In this document: in pieces, positions 33,707 through 41,521 of the stretch | Layout of the letters: each line of letters starts with the position of its first letter | How positions within the stretch are numbered: the first letter of the stretch is position 1 | DNA from: Burkholderia arboris | Lineage (GTDB): Bacteria > Pseudomonadota > Gammaproteobacteria > Burkholderiales > Burkholderiaceae | DNA: 64,000 nt | Direction of reading: 5' to 3' | NCBI RefSeq assembly: GCF_902499125.1 | Contig: NZ_CABVPX010000011.1 | Coordinates: 124,001-188,000, forward strand | Position numbers and translations under genes: made by a program | The notes under the pieces: generated by a model | Database searches by the model: none | What the model saw: the letters and a program-made list of their open reading frames with translations, nothing else | Told to the model about the DNA's origin: nothing

Positions 33707-33874
33707 TCAGCCGCTGCGCGCTTCCAGCCGGTCGACCAGCGCCGTCGCGCACTGCACGGCAAGCGCCGCGCAGTGCTCCGCATCGACGACCGCGCCGCTC
33801 GCCACGGTGCCTTGCACGATCCGGCCCAGCAATTCCTTCGAGAGATCGGCGATCTCGTGATCCCGTTCCGTCAT
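33707..33874 (-). CDS. Small hypothetical protein, 55 residues
   Basis: Short gene with a near-ideal AGGAGGGA site five bases before ATG 33874 and genome-typical codon use. The product begins MTERDHEIADLSKELL and ends VDRLEARSG; it is amphipathic-helical, carries two cysteines in AEHCAALAVQC and no signal peptide. I do not recognise a family. It lies downstream of the transglutaminase-like gene (57 bases) on the same strand and converges with the AraC gene, so it may be the last cistron of that transcript. Confidence 0.65.
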   Translation of the reverse strand: MTERDHEIADLSKELLGRIVQGTVASGAVVDAEHCAALAVQCATALVDRLEARSG

Positions 33875-33930
33875 GATGTCCCTCCTGCGCGTCGACCGAT
33901 CGCATCGATGCGCTCACTTCCCCTGCCCGT

Positions 33931-35820
33931 TCAGCGCCCTTTCGCCCGCACGACGATCTGCGCCTGCGTGTCGCGTTCGATGCGCTCGAGCGACGCGCGC
34001 AGCGCCGTGAATTCGTCCGGCGTACACACCTGGCGGCCGAAATTCGCCGTCATCCGCCGCGTGACCTGCACGACACGCGCGGCGTCGTCGAAAACGTAAT
34101 GCGACGTGAAGTCGACGAAGCGGTCGTGCACGGCCGTATCGGCCGGCAGGTCGGTCACCGCGACGTCGGCCGGCAGCGCGATCTCGCCGGTTTCGTCGAA
34201 CGTGCCGCCGATGCAGCCCCACGGCTGCGTGCGCACGGGTTCGGCCAGCCAGCCTTCAACCTGCGTCGCGATGCCGCCCGTCAGGCTCGACAGCGCGGGT
34301 AACGCGGTCGTGCCGTCGGGCCACACGAAATGGTCGAGCGTGCCCGACATCGTCACGTCGAATGGCCCGTCGGTCACGTGCCGGTCGCTGGTCGACAGTT
34401 GCGCGCGGCCGCGCAAGCCGCTTTGCCGCAGACGGTTGTTCGCGAGCTGCGCGATGAGGTCGGGCGTCGCGCGGCGAAACAGGTTGCGTTCGAGTTCGGC
34501 CGTCCAGCCGTCGTCCTCGATGTACGCATGAAAACGCGTGGCCCCCGGCCCGGCGGCATCGATCTCGACCCGCGCGATGCGCCCGCGCGGCTGCGTGGCC
34601 GGCGTGCGCGACAGTACGCCCGTGTCGACGAGCAGCGCGGGACGGTCCATCACGATCGGCGGCAGATAACCGAACGCGATGCCGGCCGTCGTCGTGTCCG
34701 CATAGAGCGCGAGATCGGGCAGCCACGTGATCGCGTGATTGATCGCACCGCCGCCGTAGCCCGGCACCGACGGCAGCGTGTAGACGGGCCCGAGATTGAG
34801 CAGCACCGGCTCGCTGCGGATGCCGACCGCCGCGAGCAGCGCGCCGAACAACGCGACATGATCCTTGCAGTCGCCGTAGCGGTTGCGCAGGATGTCCGTC
34901 ACGCGATGCGGCGCGGCGGCCGTTTCACCGAGAAACAACCCGACGTAGCGGATGTTCGCCTGCACCCAGTCGTACAGGATGCGCGCCTTGTCGCGCGGAT
35001 CGGCAACGCCCGCGGTGAGTGCGCGCGCCAGCCGCTCGACGGCCGGATCGTCCGCGGCCGGATCGACGGCCGCGTTGCGGTAGCGCGCGGCGAACGCCGC
35101 ATAGTCGGGCAGCGTCGACACGACGAGCCGGTCGCCGTAGGTCGGGTAGCCGACCGCGCCGCTCTCGATGCGGTCGTACGGGCCGTGCCGGTAGTCGAAC
35201 GCGTAGCGCGTGCGGCCGTTCGCGGTGACCGGCGGCAGCGCGACGTAGCCGCGCGCATCCGCGTACAGCGGCATGTCGGCCGGCACGTCGAAGATCAGCC
35301 GCTGGCTGTCGACCGGCTCGCGCGACGGCTCGACCGTGTAGCCGAAGTAGCCGCAGTTGACCGGCTTCGTGCGGGTCTTGCGGAACGCCACGCGCGTGCT
35401 CGACCCGGCTTCGACGCCGGGAAATACGACGGTGCGCAACAGCCCGTCCTGGAACGTCGGCGCGCCGGCCGAGCGCGGCTCCTGCACGTCGCGGATGCCG
35501 CCCGCGTCGACCGGATGCGCGACACCGTCGCGGTCGATCGTCTCGGCGGCGAGCAGGTCCACCTTCTCGAGGTTCTTGTCGAACCACACGTAGCGCTGCG
35601 CGATTGCATCGATACCGCTCGCGTTGTTCGCGCGCAGCGTCGAATCGTCGTGCTCGTCGAGCGAACCGTCGTGCTGGATCACGAATTCGTGGACATCGCT
35701 GACGACGGTGACGGGCGCATCGCTGCCGGTGTCGCGCGTATCGGCCACAGCCGCTCCCGCGCCAAATGCAACCGCGCAGATCAGCAGGCAGCCAGTCCAT
35801 CGGGAAGAAAAATGCACCAC
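33931..35820 (-). CDS. DUF3857/transglutaminase-like exported protein
   Basis: Protein of 629 residues with a signal peptide (hydrophobic CLLICAVAFGAGAAVA, cleavage near residue 26). Residues about 40-240 match DUF3857, and about 260-400 a transglutaminase-like core with nucleophile Cys318 in RNRYGDCKDHV, catalytic His in GGGAINHAITWLP and Asp in ALYADTTT. The C-terminal 200 residues resemble the beta-rich tail of this family. It acts outside the cytoplasm, probably as a thiol peptidase or crosslinker, with unknown target. The start is a GTG with GGAGAG seven bases upstream; the frame is open to 36054 but the upstream part lacks features. Confidence 0.85.
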   Translation of the reverse strand: MVHFSSRWTGCLLICAVAFGAGAAVADTRDTGSDAPVTVVSDVHEFVIQHDGSLDEHDDSTLRANNASGIDAIAQRYVWFDKNLEKVDLLAAETIDRDGVAHPVDAGGIRDVQEPRSAGAPTFQDGLLRTVVFPGVEAGSSTRVAFRKTRTKPVNCGYFGYTVEPSREPVDSQRLIFDVPADMPLYADARGYVALPPVTANGRTRYAFDYRHGPYDRIESGAVGYPTYGDRLVVSTLPDYAAFAARYRNAAVDPAADDPAVERLARALTAGVADPRDKARILYDWVQANIRYVGLFLGETAAAPHRVTDILRNRYGDCKDHVALFGALLAAVGIRSEPVLLNLGPVYTLPSVPGYGGGAINHAITWLPDLALYADTTTAGIAFGYLPPIVMDRPALLVDTGVLSRTPATQPRGRIARVEIDAAGPGATRFHAYIEDDGWTAELERNLFRRATPDLIAQLANNRLRQSGLRGRAQLSTSDRHVTDGPFDVTMSGTLDHFVWPDGTTALPALSSLTGGIATQVEGWLAEPVRTQPWGCIGGTFDETGEIALPADVAVTDLPADTAVHDRFVDFTSHYVFDDAARVVQVTRRMTANFGRQVCTPDEFTALRASLERIERDTQAQIVVRAKGR

Positions 35821-36186
35821 GTCGAAGCTCTCCGCGCGTTCGCGGCTGGACGCCTGGGCCGCGCACCGGTGCGGGGACATGCCACACGTGACGCGCACAT
35901 GACAGGCCCCGCGCCGCCTGCCCGTCGTGCGACCCAGTGTGGGTGACGTGCCGCCGAGCGTCAAGCCGTCCGGCCGGAAGCCGTCACGCGCCGCATCCGG
36001 CCGGACACGGCGACACTCCACGCCGCTCGGCCCCCGAATATCGCCGCCCAACAACCGCTTCCGCGTACGAGCGGCATTTATATCATGTCGTGATATATAA
36101 TCGATTCAGGAACATCCGGCGTACGACGTCGGCTGCGCAGGCAAAGCACAGCCGAACGCGACCCGCCGACATGGGAAGGAGACATC
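35821..36186. other. Intergenic region with AT-rich promoter and palindrome
   Basis: This 366-base stretch between divergent genes has no convincing coding sequence. Its right end is markedly AT-rich and holds the 19-bp palindrome annotated at 36079-36097. I see no clear promoter for the transglutaminase-like gene on the left. Confidence 0.5.
36079..36097. promoter_or_regulatory. 19-bp palindrome TATATCA-N5-TGATATA (copy 1)
   Basis: Perfect 7-bp arms TATATCA (36079-36085) and TGATATA (36091-36097), followed by TAATCG. It lies 90 bases before the small membrane protein gene at 36187. A second copy with the same spacing occurs at 37566-37584 upstream of the DUF1840 gene, so both are likely sites for one regulator. 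Confidence 0.6.
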
Positions 36187-36372
36187 ATGCTGATCAACAA
36201 CGATTTCGAAATCGGGTACCTCGTGATCGCGTTCGCGCTGCTGGGCGTGATCCTGTTCGGCGCGCTGCTGACGGCGCTGCATCTCGAACGGTGGCACCCG
36301 AAACTGGTCGGCGCCGCACTCGGCGCGCTGCTCGGCATCGTGCTGATCGAAGCGATGCCGATGCTCTCGTGA
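36187..36372 (+). CDS. Small inner-membrane protein, 61 residues
   Basis: Short protein with two predicted membrane helices (YLVIAFALLGVILFGALLTAL and LVGAALGALLGIVLIEAM) separated by a charged HLERWHPK turn. A GGAAGGAGA site precedes the ATG. It belongs to no family I recognise. It starts a run of small co-directional genes behind the palindrome at 36079. Confidence 0.75.
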   Translation: MLINNDFEIGYLVIAFALLGVILFGALLTALHLERWHPKLVGAALGALLGIVLIEAMPMLS

Positions 36373-36448
36373 CCACGCCCCGGCGCCCATTCGTCCGATC
36401 ACGCACCACGCGGGGTCGGAACGGCCGGCGCCCGGCGCGGAGACCGTC

Positions 36449-36724
36449 ATGGCGTCGCCGCTCTGCCTGACCTATCGCCAGTGCGCGATCCGCGCGGTTG
36501 CGCTCGTCGACCCGATGGCCGGCGAAGGGCTCGAGCTCGGCGCGCTGTACCAGCCGCTCGCCGTTGTGTACTGGCGCGATGCGCGCGGCTGCCACGAAAC
36601 GCATCTGCTCGACCCGAAGCATCACGTGTTTCGCAACGACTCGGACGCGCTCCGGATTTCGATCGCGCTGGCCAAGCGCTTCATCGACACGCAGCTCGCC
36701 GGCGCCTGCACGCCCGCCGGCTGA
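36449..36724 (+). CDS. Hypothetical protein, 91 residues
   Basis: Soluble small protein, 91 residues, with sequence such as LCLTYRQCAIRAVALVDPMAGEGLELGALY and FRNDSDALRISIALAKRFIDTQLAG. GGAGACC precedes ATG 36449, and codon use is typical of the genome. I do not recognise the family. Between two small membrane protein genes on the same strand, it is probably co-transcribed with them. Confidence 0.65.
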   Translation: MASPLCLTYRQCAIRAVALVDPMAGEGLELGALYQPLAVVYWRDARGCHETHLLDPKHHVFRNDSDALRISIALAKRFIDTQLAGACTPAG

Positions 36725-36769
36725 CGGCCGGTTGCGCATCCCTCGTCCCCCATCCTGCCCGGAGGCGAC

Positions 36770-36928
36770 ATGGAAAACGGTATCGTCCAGACCCTCGTGC
36801 TGCTCGCGGTCCTCGTGTTCGCGGTGCTGTTCTTCGCGGCCCAACGCGGCCGCGACCGCACGCGCGACAGACTGCTGCACAGGTCCGCGCGGCGCTCGTC
36901 GCGCTCGCATACGCATCATCATTCGTAA
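36770..36928 (+). CDS. Small membrane protein with histidine-rich tail, 52 residues
   Basis: Short gene with a strong GGAGGCGAC site before ATG 36770. The product has one hydrophobic helix (IVQTLVLLAVLVFAVLFFAA) followed by a strongly basic segment (QRGRDRTRDR, RSARRSSRS) and a histidine-rich end SHTHHHS, which could bind a transition metal. Positive-inside topology predicts a cytoplasmic tail. Follows the 91-residue protein after 45 bases. No family recognised. Confidence 0.6.
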   Translation: MENGIVQTLVLLAVLVFAVLFFAAQRGRDRTRDRLLHRSARRSSRSHTHHHS

Positions 36929-37047
36929 TCGCGCCGGCGATCCCGCCACGCAAAAAAAATCGGCCGACGGCACACGCGTCTTTCGACACGAAGCCGCCGG
37001 CCTTCCAGCGGAGGTCCGGTACCGCAGGCGGCACGCGCGCTGCGCGC

Positions 37048-37368
37048 CTACACGCCCCACATCACGTGCCGGCCCTGTTCGCGGGCCGCACGCATCATGT
37101 CCAGCAGCGGCCACGCGCGCTGCGCGAGCCCGCCCGCATGCGGCGACACGTCGTCGCGCAGCGCCTGCGTCGAATGCTCGTGTGCGCGTTCGCGCGCCGC
37201 ATCGTCCCTGATGGCCTGTTCGAGCCGTGCGATCGCCTCAGGCAGTTCGTCGGTGGAAATCACGCCACGGACGTCGAGCCCCTTGCCGACCAGCCCGAGC
37301 AGATACTGCGCCAGATCGCGCAACATCACGATGTCGGGTGCGGCGGAAGAGCGAAACGTGATCAGCAT
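37048..37368 (-). CDS. DUF1840 domain protein
   Basis: Small 106-residue cytoplasmic protein with the DUF1840 pattern: MLITFRSSAAPDIVMLRDLAQYLLGLVGK, then IARLEQAIRDDAARE and the aromatic end LLDMMRAAREQGRHVMWGV. Function unknown in all members I know. ATG 37368 was preferred over 37374 because AAGGGG is then eight bases away and the N-terminus matches the family. It converges with the small-gene run and lies downstream of palindrome copy 2. Confidence 0.82.
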   Translation of the reverse strand: MLITFRSSAAPDIVMLRDLAQYLLGLVGKGLDVRGVISTDELPEAIARLEQAIRDDAARERAHEHSTQALRDDVSPHAGGLAQRAWPLLDMMRAAREQGRHVMWGV

Positions 37369-37676
37369 CGTCATTTCCCCTTGTCGTGGCCGCGAACCGT
37401 ACGGCGCATCGTGCCGCCGGTCGCGGCGAGGCCCCGTGGCCATCCCGCTGCGCGTGAGCGCCGCCCGTTCTTCTGAACCGGACGTTCGCCCCGCACGATG
37501 CGCGTCGCGCGGCCGGATTCGTGTGTGGCGTGGAGGCTGGATGACGCGAAGGCCTGCCTTGATTTTATATCACATTGTGATGTATTCAAGCATACGGACC
37601 CTGAATGCCTGCAATCTTGCGGCAGGTTCACCGATGGGTACGGCACGCGCCATGCGATGCGCGCCGCTTCGCTCCG
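37369..37676. other. Intergenic region carrying palindrome copy 2
   Basis: This 308-base gap lies between two leftward genes. Apart from the palindrome at 37566-37584, in a short AT-rich island 198 bases upstream of DUF1840, I see no gene, and no clear terminator for the DUF3617 gene. Confidence 0.5.
37566..37584. promoter_or_regulatory. 19-bp palindrome TATATCA-N5-TGATGTA (copy 2)
   Basis: TATATCA (37566-37572), five bases, TGATGTA (37578-37584). It differs from copy 1 at 36079 by one base in the right arm, with equal arm length and spacing; here the centre also pairs (TCACA-T-TGTGA). Likely operator for leftward transcription of the DUF1840 gene. Confidence 0.55.
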
Positions 37677-38153
37677 TTACTTGCAGTCGCCCACGCGCTT
37701 GCCGCGCCACGTCCACGCGAGCGTGTACGCGCCAGCCTGCGCATGCTGCCCGTGCAATTGCCCCTTCAGGTCGTAGCTCGTCGGCGTGACGGCGCCCGTC
37801 ACCGTGCCGTTGCCGCGCCCCTGTTCGTTCGCGCAGGACAGTGCGACCTTCAGCGTCGTGCCCGCGTAGTCCCAGTTCGTGATCGTGCAGCGGACGTTAT
37901 CGCGCTGCAGGCGGGCGGCCATCGTCTTGCGCAGGTTCTTCGCGTCTGCGTCGCTCAGGCACTGGTCCGGCATCGGATCGGTGCCTTGCGGCAACGGCTT
38001 GCCGTTCAGCGTGTACTCGGTGTCGTCGTGCCAGATGCCCGGCGATACGGTCTGCGCAAGGGACGAGATGGCGAAGCCGGCGAGCACGGCGGCGGACAAC
38101 GCGTGCGGGCCGTGGCGCAGGAAACGGGTGGCAGTCGTGGCGACGATCGTCAT
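37677..38153 (-). CDS. DUF3617 family secreted protein
   Basis: Exported protein of 158 residues. A signal peptide (about residues 1-34, FLRHGPHALSAAVLAGFAISSLAQ) precedes the DUF3617 pattern: SPGIWHDDTEYTLNGKPLP, a cysteine in PDQCLSDADAK, RCTITNWDYAGTTLKVALSCANE and GDCK at the end. Four cysteines suggest periplasmic disulfides. Function of the family is unknown. A GGGAG site precedes ATG 38153, but its first bases lie in a predicted leader stem (38162-38216). Confidence 0.82.
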   Translation of the reverse strand: MTIVATTATRFLRHGPHALSAAVLAGFAISSLAQTVSPGIWHDDTEYTLNGKPLPQGTDPMPDQCLSDADAKNLRKTMAARLQRDNVRCTITNWDYAGTTLKVALSCANEQGRGNGTVTGAVTPTSYDLKGQLHGQHAQAGAYTLAWTWRGKRVGDCK

Positions 38154-38161
38154 GAAGTCTC

Positions 38162-38216
38162 CCGGAAAGGATTTGTTGTTGATTCGAAGCGCGCGAATCT
38201 TATCAAACCTTTCCGG
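38162..38216 (-). promoter_or_regulatory. Nested leader stem overlapping the DUF3617 ribosome site
   Basis: In the leftward transcript CCGGAAAGG (from 38216 to 38208) pairs with CCTTTCCGG (38170 to 38162), enclosing a second hairpin GATTCG/CGAATC (38199-38194 and 38186-38181). The 3' arm runs directly into the ribosome-binding GGGAG, sharing two G residues with it, so folding would hinder ribosome access. Confidence 0.5.
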
Positions 38217-38246
38217 CGAAACCGGAGCATTGTTTCCTATTGCTTA

Positions 38247-38271
38247 CGATCTGACGCGACACGTCAGATCG
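38247..38271. promoter_or_regulatory. Perfect 10-bp inverted repeat CGATCTGACG
   Basis: CGATCTGACG (38247-38256) and CGTCAGATCG (38262-38271) flank a five-base centre. It lies between the APC permease 3' end and the DUF3617 start region. It could be a regulator site for DUF3617 or a hairpin at the permease 3' end; there is no U-tract on either strand. Confidence 0.4.
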
Positions 38272-38311
38272 AATCGTTTTCATCGACCGGAGGAGCCGTT
38301 TCACGCGCCCG

Positions 38312-40282
38312 CTACCCGACGTTCATCGGCAACAACACCATCTGCTTGCCCTCGACGTGCAGGCGTGCCTGCAGCTCGACGGGCGTCTGGTTGTGCAGCC
38401 AGGCCGTGAGGAAATTCACGCGCCGGAAGATCAGCTTGCTCGCGAAGCACACGGCGTTCGGGTACTCGTCGAGCGTCGACGAAGCGAGGTTCATGAACTC
38501 GACGACGGGGTTCGTGCCGAACGCGATCCGGTAGTCGGCCGCGATGCCGCTGCGACGGCAGTGCGCGACGTAGTAGTCCAGCGCTTCGGTGATCGAGTGA
38601 CGCAGCCGTTCGAGATGTTCGTGCCCGTCGTATGCCTTCGCATCGACCTCGCCGACCGCGAGGAAGATCACGTTGCGGAAGTGCCCGGGAAACAGCCGGT
38701 TGACCCACAGCAGCGCGTGCATGCTCGCGCCGCGATGCTTGCCGACCAGCAGCACGGCCGTCGGTTGCGACGGATCGGGCTTGCCCGGCGCGGTCGCCTC
38801 GTCGACTTCGGGCGGCTTGCCGGAGAACAACGCATCTTCCTTCGCGAGCTGCGCACGCGTATACGCATAGTGGCGGTTGATCATGAAGCACAGCGCGATC
38901 ACCGCGCTCGTCACGAGCACCGTGAGCCAGCCGCCCGCCGTGAACTTCTCGATCAGCGTGATGACGAGCACGGTGGCCGTCACGCTCAGCCCGAGCGCCG
39001 ACAGGAAGAAGTGCTTGAACCAGCCCTGCTGGCTGCGATGATGCCACCAGTACGTGCACAGCCCGAGCAGCGACATGCTGAACGTGAGGAACACGTTGAT
39101 GCTGTACAGCACGACGAGCACGTCGACGTTGCCGTGCGTCCACAAGAGGATCAGCAGGCTCGACAGCCCGACGACGATGATGCCGTTCTGCCGCACGAGG
39201 CGCCCCGACAGGTCGCGGAAATGGCGCGGCACCCACGAATCCGACGCCATGTTCGACAGCACGGCCGGGCCGTCGAGGAAGCCCGTCTGCGCGCCGACCA
39301 GCAGCAGCCCGGCCTCGAACGCGAGCACGGCCGCGAGCAATGCGTGGCGCGCGAACGCCGAGCCGAGCCCAAGATGGTCGATCACGCTGCCGAACACGAC
39401 TGCGTTGAGCGTCTCGCCGTCGACGGGCTTCGCCTGCCACAGCATGTACAGCAGGATGATGCCGCCGGCCGTGAACGCGAGCGACGTCGACATGTACCAC
39501 ATCGTCACCTTGCCGTTCGGCACGCGCGGATCGGCGAGCATGTTGACGTTGTTCGACACGGCCTCGAGGCCGGTATACGTGCCGCCGCCGAGCGAGAACG
39601 CGCGCATCAGCAACGCGAGCAGCACGAACAGGCCGAGCGACTGCGACATGCCGTGCGCTTCATGCACCGCATCGGGCACCACCATCGCGAGGCTGCCGCC
39701 GTGCACGGCGACGCCGTACACGATCAGCCCGAAGTGCAGGATCACGAAGCCGATGAAGATCGGCAGCAGCACCATGATCGATTCGCGCATCCCGCGGAAA
39801 TTGAGCCCCGTCATCATCAGGATCAGCACGATCTCGGTCGTGAGCTTGAACGCCTGCGCGCTGACCGGCAGCAGGCTGAAGAACGCATCGACACCGCTCG
39901 CGAGCGACGTCGCGACGGTCAGCACGTAGTCGACCAGCAGCGCCGCGCCCGACACCAGCCCCGGCTTCGACCCGAGCAGCGACGTCGCGACCCGGTAGCC
40001 GCCGCCGCCGGTCGGGAACAGCTCGATCACCTGGTTGTAGCCGAGCGCGATGATGAACACGGTCGCCGCCGTCGCGAGGGCGAGGAACAGCGCGAGCGCG
40101 TGGTGCTGGCCGAGCGCGAGAAACGCCTCCTCCGGGCCGTAGCACGACGACGACAGCCCGTCGGCGCCGAGCCCGACCCAGGCGAGCAGCGGCGTGACGG
40201 CGATCGCATGCCTCGTGCGCGGATCGAGCGGGTCGAGCGGCTTTCCGACGAGCAACTGCCACACCTTCTGGAATGCGGTCAC
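38312..40282 (-). CDS. APC-family permease with C-terminal cytoplasmic domain
   Basis: Membrane transporter of 656 residues. About 12 helices occupy residues 25-480 (GLGADGLSSSCYGPEEAFLALG in helix 1, FSLGGGTYTGLEAVSNNVNML in helix 6), followed by a soluble domain from about 515 (TAVLLVGKHRGASMHALLWVNRLFPGHFRNVIFLAVGEVDAK) resembling a universal stress protein/KUP-like tail. Substrate could be an amino acid or potassium. GGAGGA lies three bases before GTG 40282; the frame continues to a GTG at 40300 without a site. Confidence 0.85.
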   Translation of the reverse strand: MTAFQKVWQLLVGKPLDPLDPRTRHAIAVTPLLAWVGLGADGLSSSCYGPEEAFLALGQHHALALFLALATAATVFIIALGYNQVIELFPTGGGGYRVATSLLGSKPGLVSGAALLVDYVLTVATSLASGVDAFFSLLPVSAQAFKLTTEIVLILMMTGLNFRGMRESIMVLLPIFIGFVILHFGLIVYGVAVHGGSLAMVVPDAVHEAHGMSQSLGLFVLLALLMRAFSLGGGTYTGLEAVSNNVNMLADPRVPNGKVTMWYMSTSLAFTAGGIILLYMLWQAKPVDGETLNAVVFGSVIDHLGLGSAFARHALLAAVLAFEAGLLLVGAQTGFLDGPAVLSNMASDSWVPRHFRDLSGRLVRQNGIIVVGLSSLLILLWTHGNVDVLVVLYSINVFLTFSMSLLGLCTYWWHHRSQQGWFKHFFLSALGLSVTATVLVITLIEKFTAGGWLTVLVTSAVIALCFMINRHYAYTRAQLAKEDALFSGKPPEVDEATAPGKPDPSQPTAVLLVGKHRGASMHALLWVNRLFPGHFRNVIFLAVGEVDAKAYDGHEHLERLRHSITEALDYYVAHCRRSGIAADYRIAFGTNPVVEFMNLASSTLDEYPNAVCFASKLIFRRVNFLTAWLHNQTPVELQARLHVEGKQMVLLPMNVG

Positions 40283-40450
40283 GATTCCTCCGGAACGCAC
40301 GACGCCTCGGCGACACTCCTCTAAAACTAAATGAGTTCCGGGACGACTTCCAGTCGGCGTATTCCATAGGGCGCGTCGCGCGCGGGGTTGCTTTCAACAT
40401 GCCGACGCGTTGCAGACAGTCGCAATACAACCCTGCGAGCCGGACTCGCG

Positions 40451-41482
40451 TCAGCCGGCCTCGCCCAACGCGCGGGCGAGCAGGCACGACACGCCGACGA
40501 AGGCCGGATGCAGCGCGGTGATCACGAAGGTCGGAATCTTCGCAAGATAACCGGCAAAGCGGCCCTTCGCCTCGAAGCGGGCTCGAAATGGCGATGCATC
40601 GAACAATACCCCGAGGCGCGGCACGACGCCCCCGCCGATATGGATGCCGCCGGTCGCGCCGAGCGTCAGCGCCAGATTGCCCGCGAACGTGCCGAGCATC
40701 CCGCAGAAGCAATCCAGGGTCGCCATGCAGCGTGCGTCGCCGGCGAGCGCGCGATCGATGATGGCAGCCGTATCGACCGTATCGGCCGCGCCGGCCCGCG
40801 GTGCGTCGCAGCCGTCGCGCGCGGCGAGCGCCGCGTGAATGACCGCGATGCCGGGGCCCGCGACCAGCCGCTCGAACGACACGTGCGGCCAGCACGCCCG
40901 CGCGTACCGCAGCACGTCGGCTTCGCGTGCATCGGCGGGCGCAAACGACACATGCCCGCCCTCGCCGGACACCGGCACCCATGCGTCGCCCGCGCGCACG
41001 AGCGCCGAGACGCCCAGCCCCGTTCCCGCACCGAGCACGCCGATCGTACCCGCGGGCACCGCGCGCCCGCCGCCGACTTGCCGCCGTTGCTCCGCGGGCA
41101 GATGCGGCACGGCCATCGCCAGCGCCGCGAAGTCGTTGAAGACGTGCAGCGTGTCGAACCCGAGCGCACGGCGCGTCGCGTCGATCGAGAAGCGCCAGTC
41201 ATGATTGGTCATGCTGATCAGGTCGCCATCTACGGGATTGGCGATCGCGATCGCCGCATCCCGCACCCGCGCGCCGCCCGTGTCGCGCAGGAACGCGCGC
41301 ACCGCATCGTCCACGCCGGCATGGGCGCTGCATCGATAGACACGCACGTCGCCGATCCCGCCCCGCGCGGTCTCCAGCGCGAAGCGCGCATGCGTGCCGC
41401 CGATGTCGGCCAGCAAGCGGGGTTCGCCGGTGCGCAGGCCGCACGGCGTGCCCGGAGCGCTGTTGAGGGTTGCTACGCTCAT
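40451..41482 (-). CDS. glk: Glucokinase
   Basis: ATP-dependent glucokinase of the E. coli Glk type, 343 residues: phosphate motif [14 protein letters not shown] near residue 23, [14 protein letters not shown] with catalytic Asp, [26 protein letters not shown], and [14 protein letters not shown]. It phosphorylates glucose to glucose 6-phosphate. It is the last gene of the leftward sugar operon, 39 bases after the aldo/keto reductase, consistent with glucose release from an imported disaccharide. SD GGGAGATG precedes ATG 41482. Confidence 0.93.
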   Translation of the reverse strand: MSVATLNSAPGTPCGLRTGEPRLLADIGGTHARFALETARGGIGDVRVYRCSAHAGVDDAVRAFLRDTGGARVRDAAIAIANPVDGDLISMTNHDWRFSIDATRRALGFDTLHVFNDFAALAMAVPHLPAEQRRQVGGGRAVPAGTIGVLGAGTGLGVSALVRAGDAWVPVSGEGGHVSFAPADAREADVLRYARACWPHVSFERLVAGPGIAVIHAALAARDGCDAPRAGAADTVDTAAIIDRALAGDARCMATLDCFCGMLGTFAGNLALTLGATGGIHIGGGVVPRLGVLFDASPFRARFEAKGRFAGYLAKIPTFVITALHPAFVGVSCLLARALGEAG

Positions 41483-41521
41483 CGCATCTCCCGAATAGTC
41501 ATCGTGTGTCGATCGCAACGG

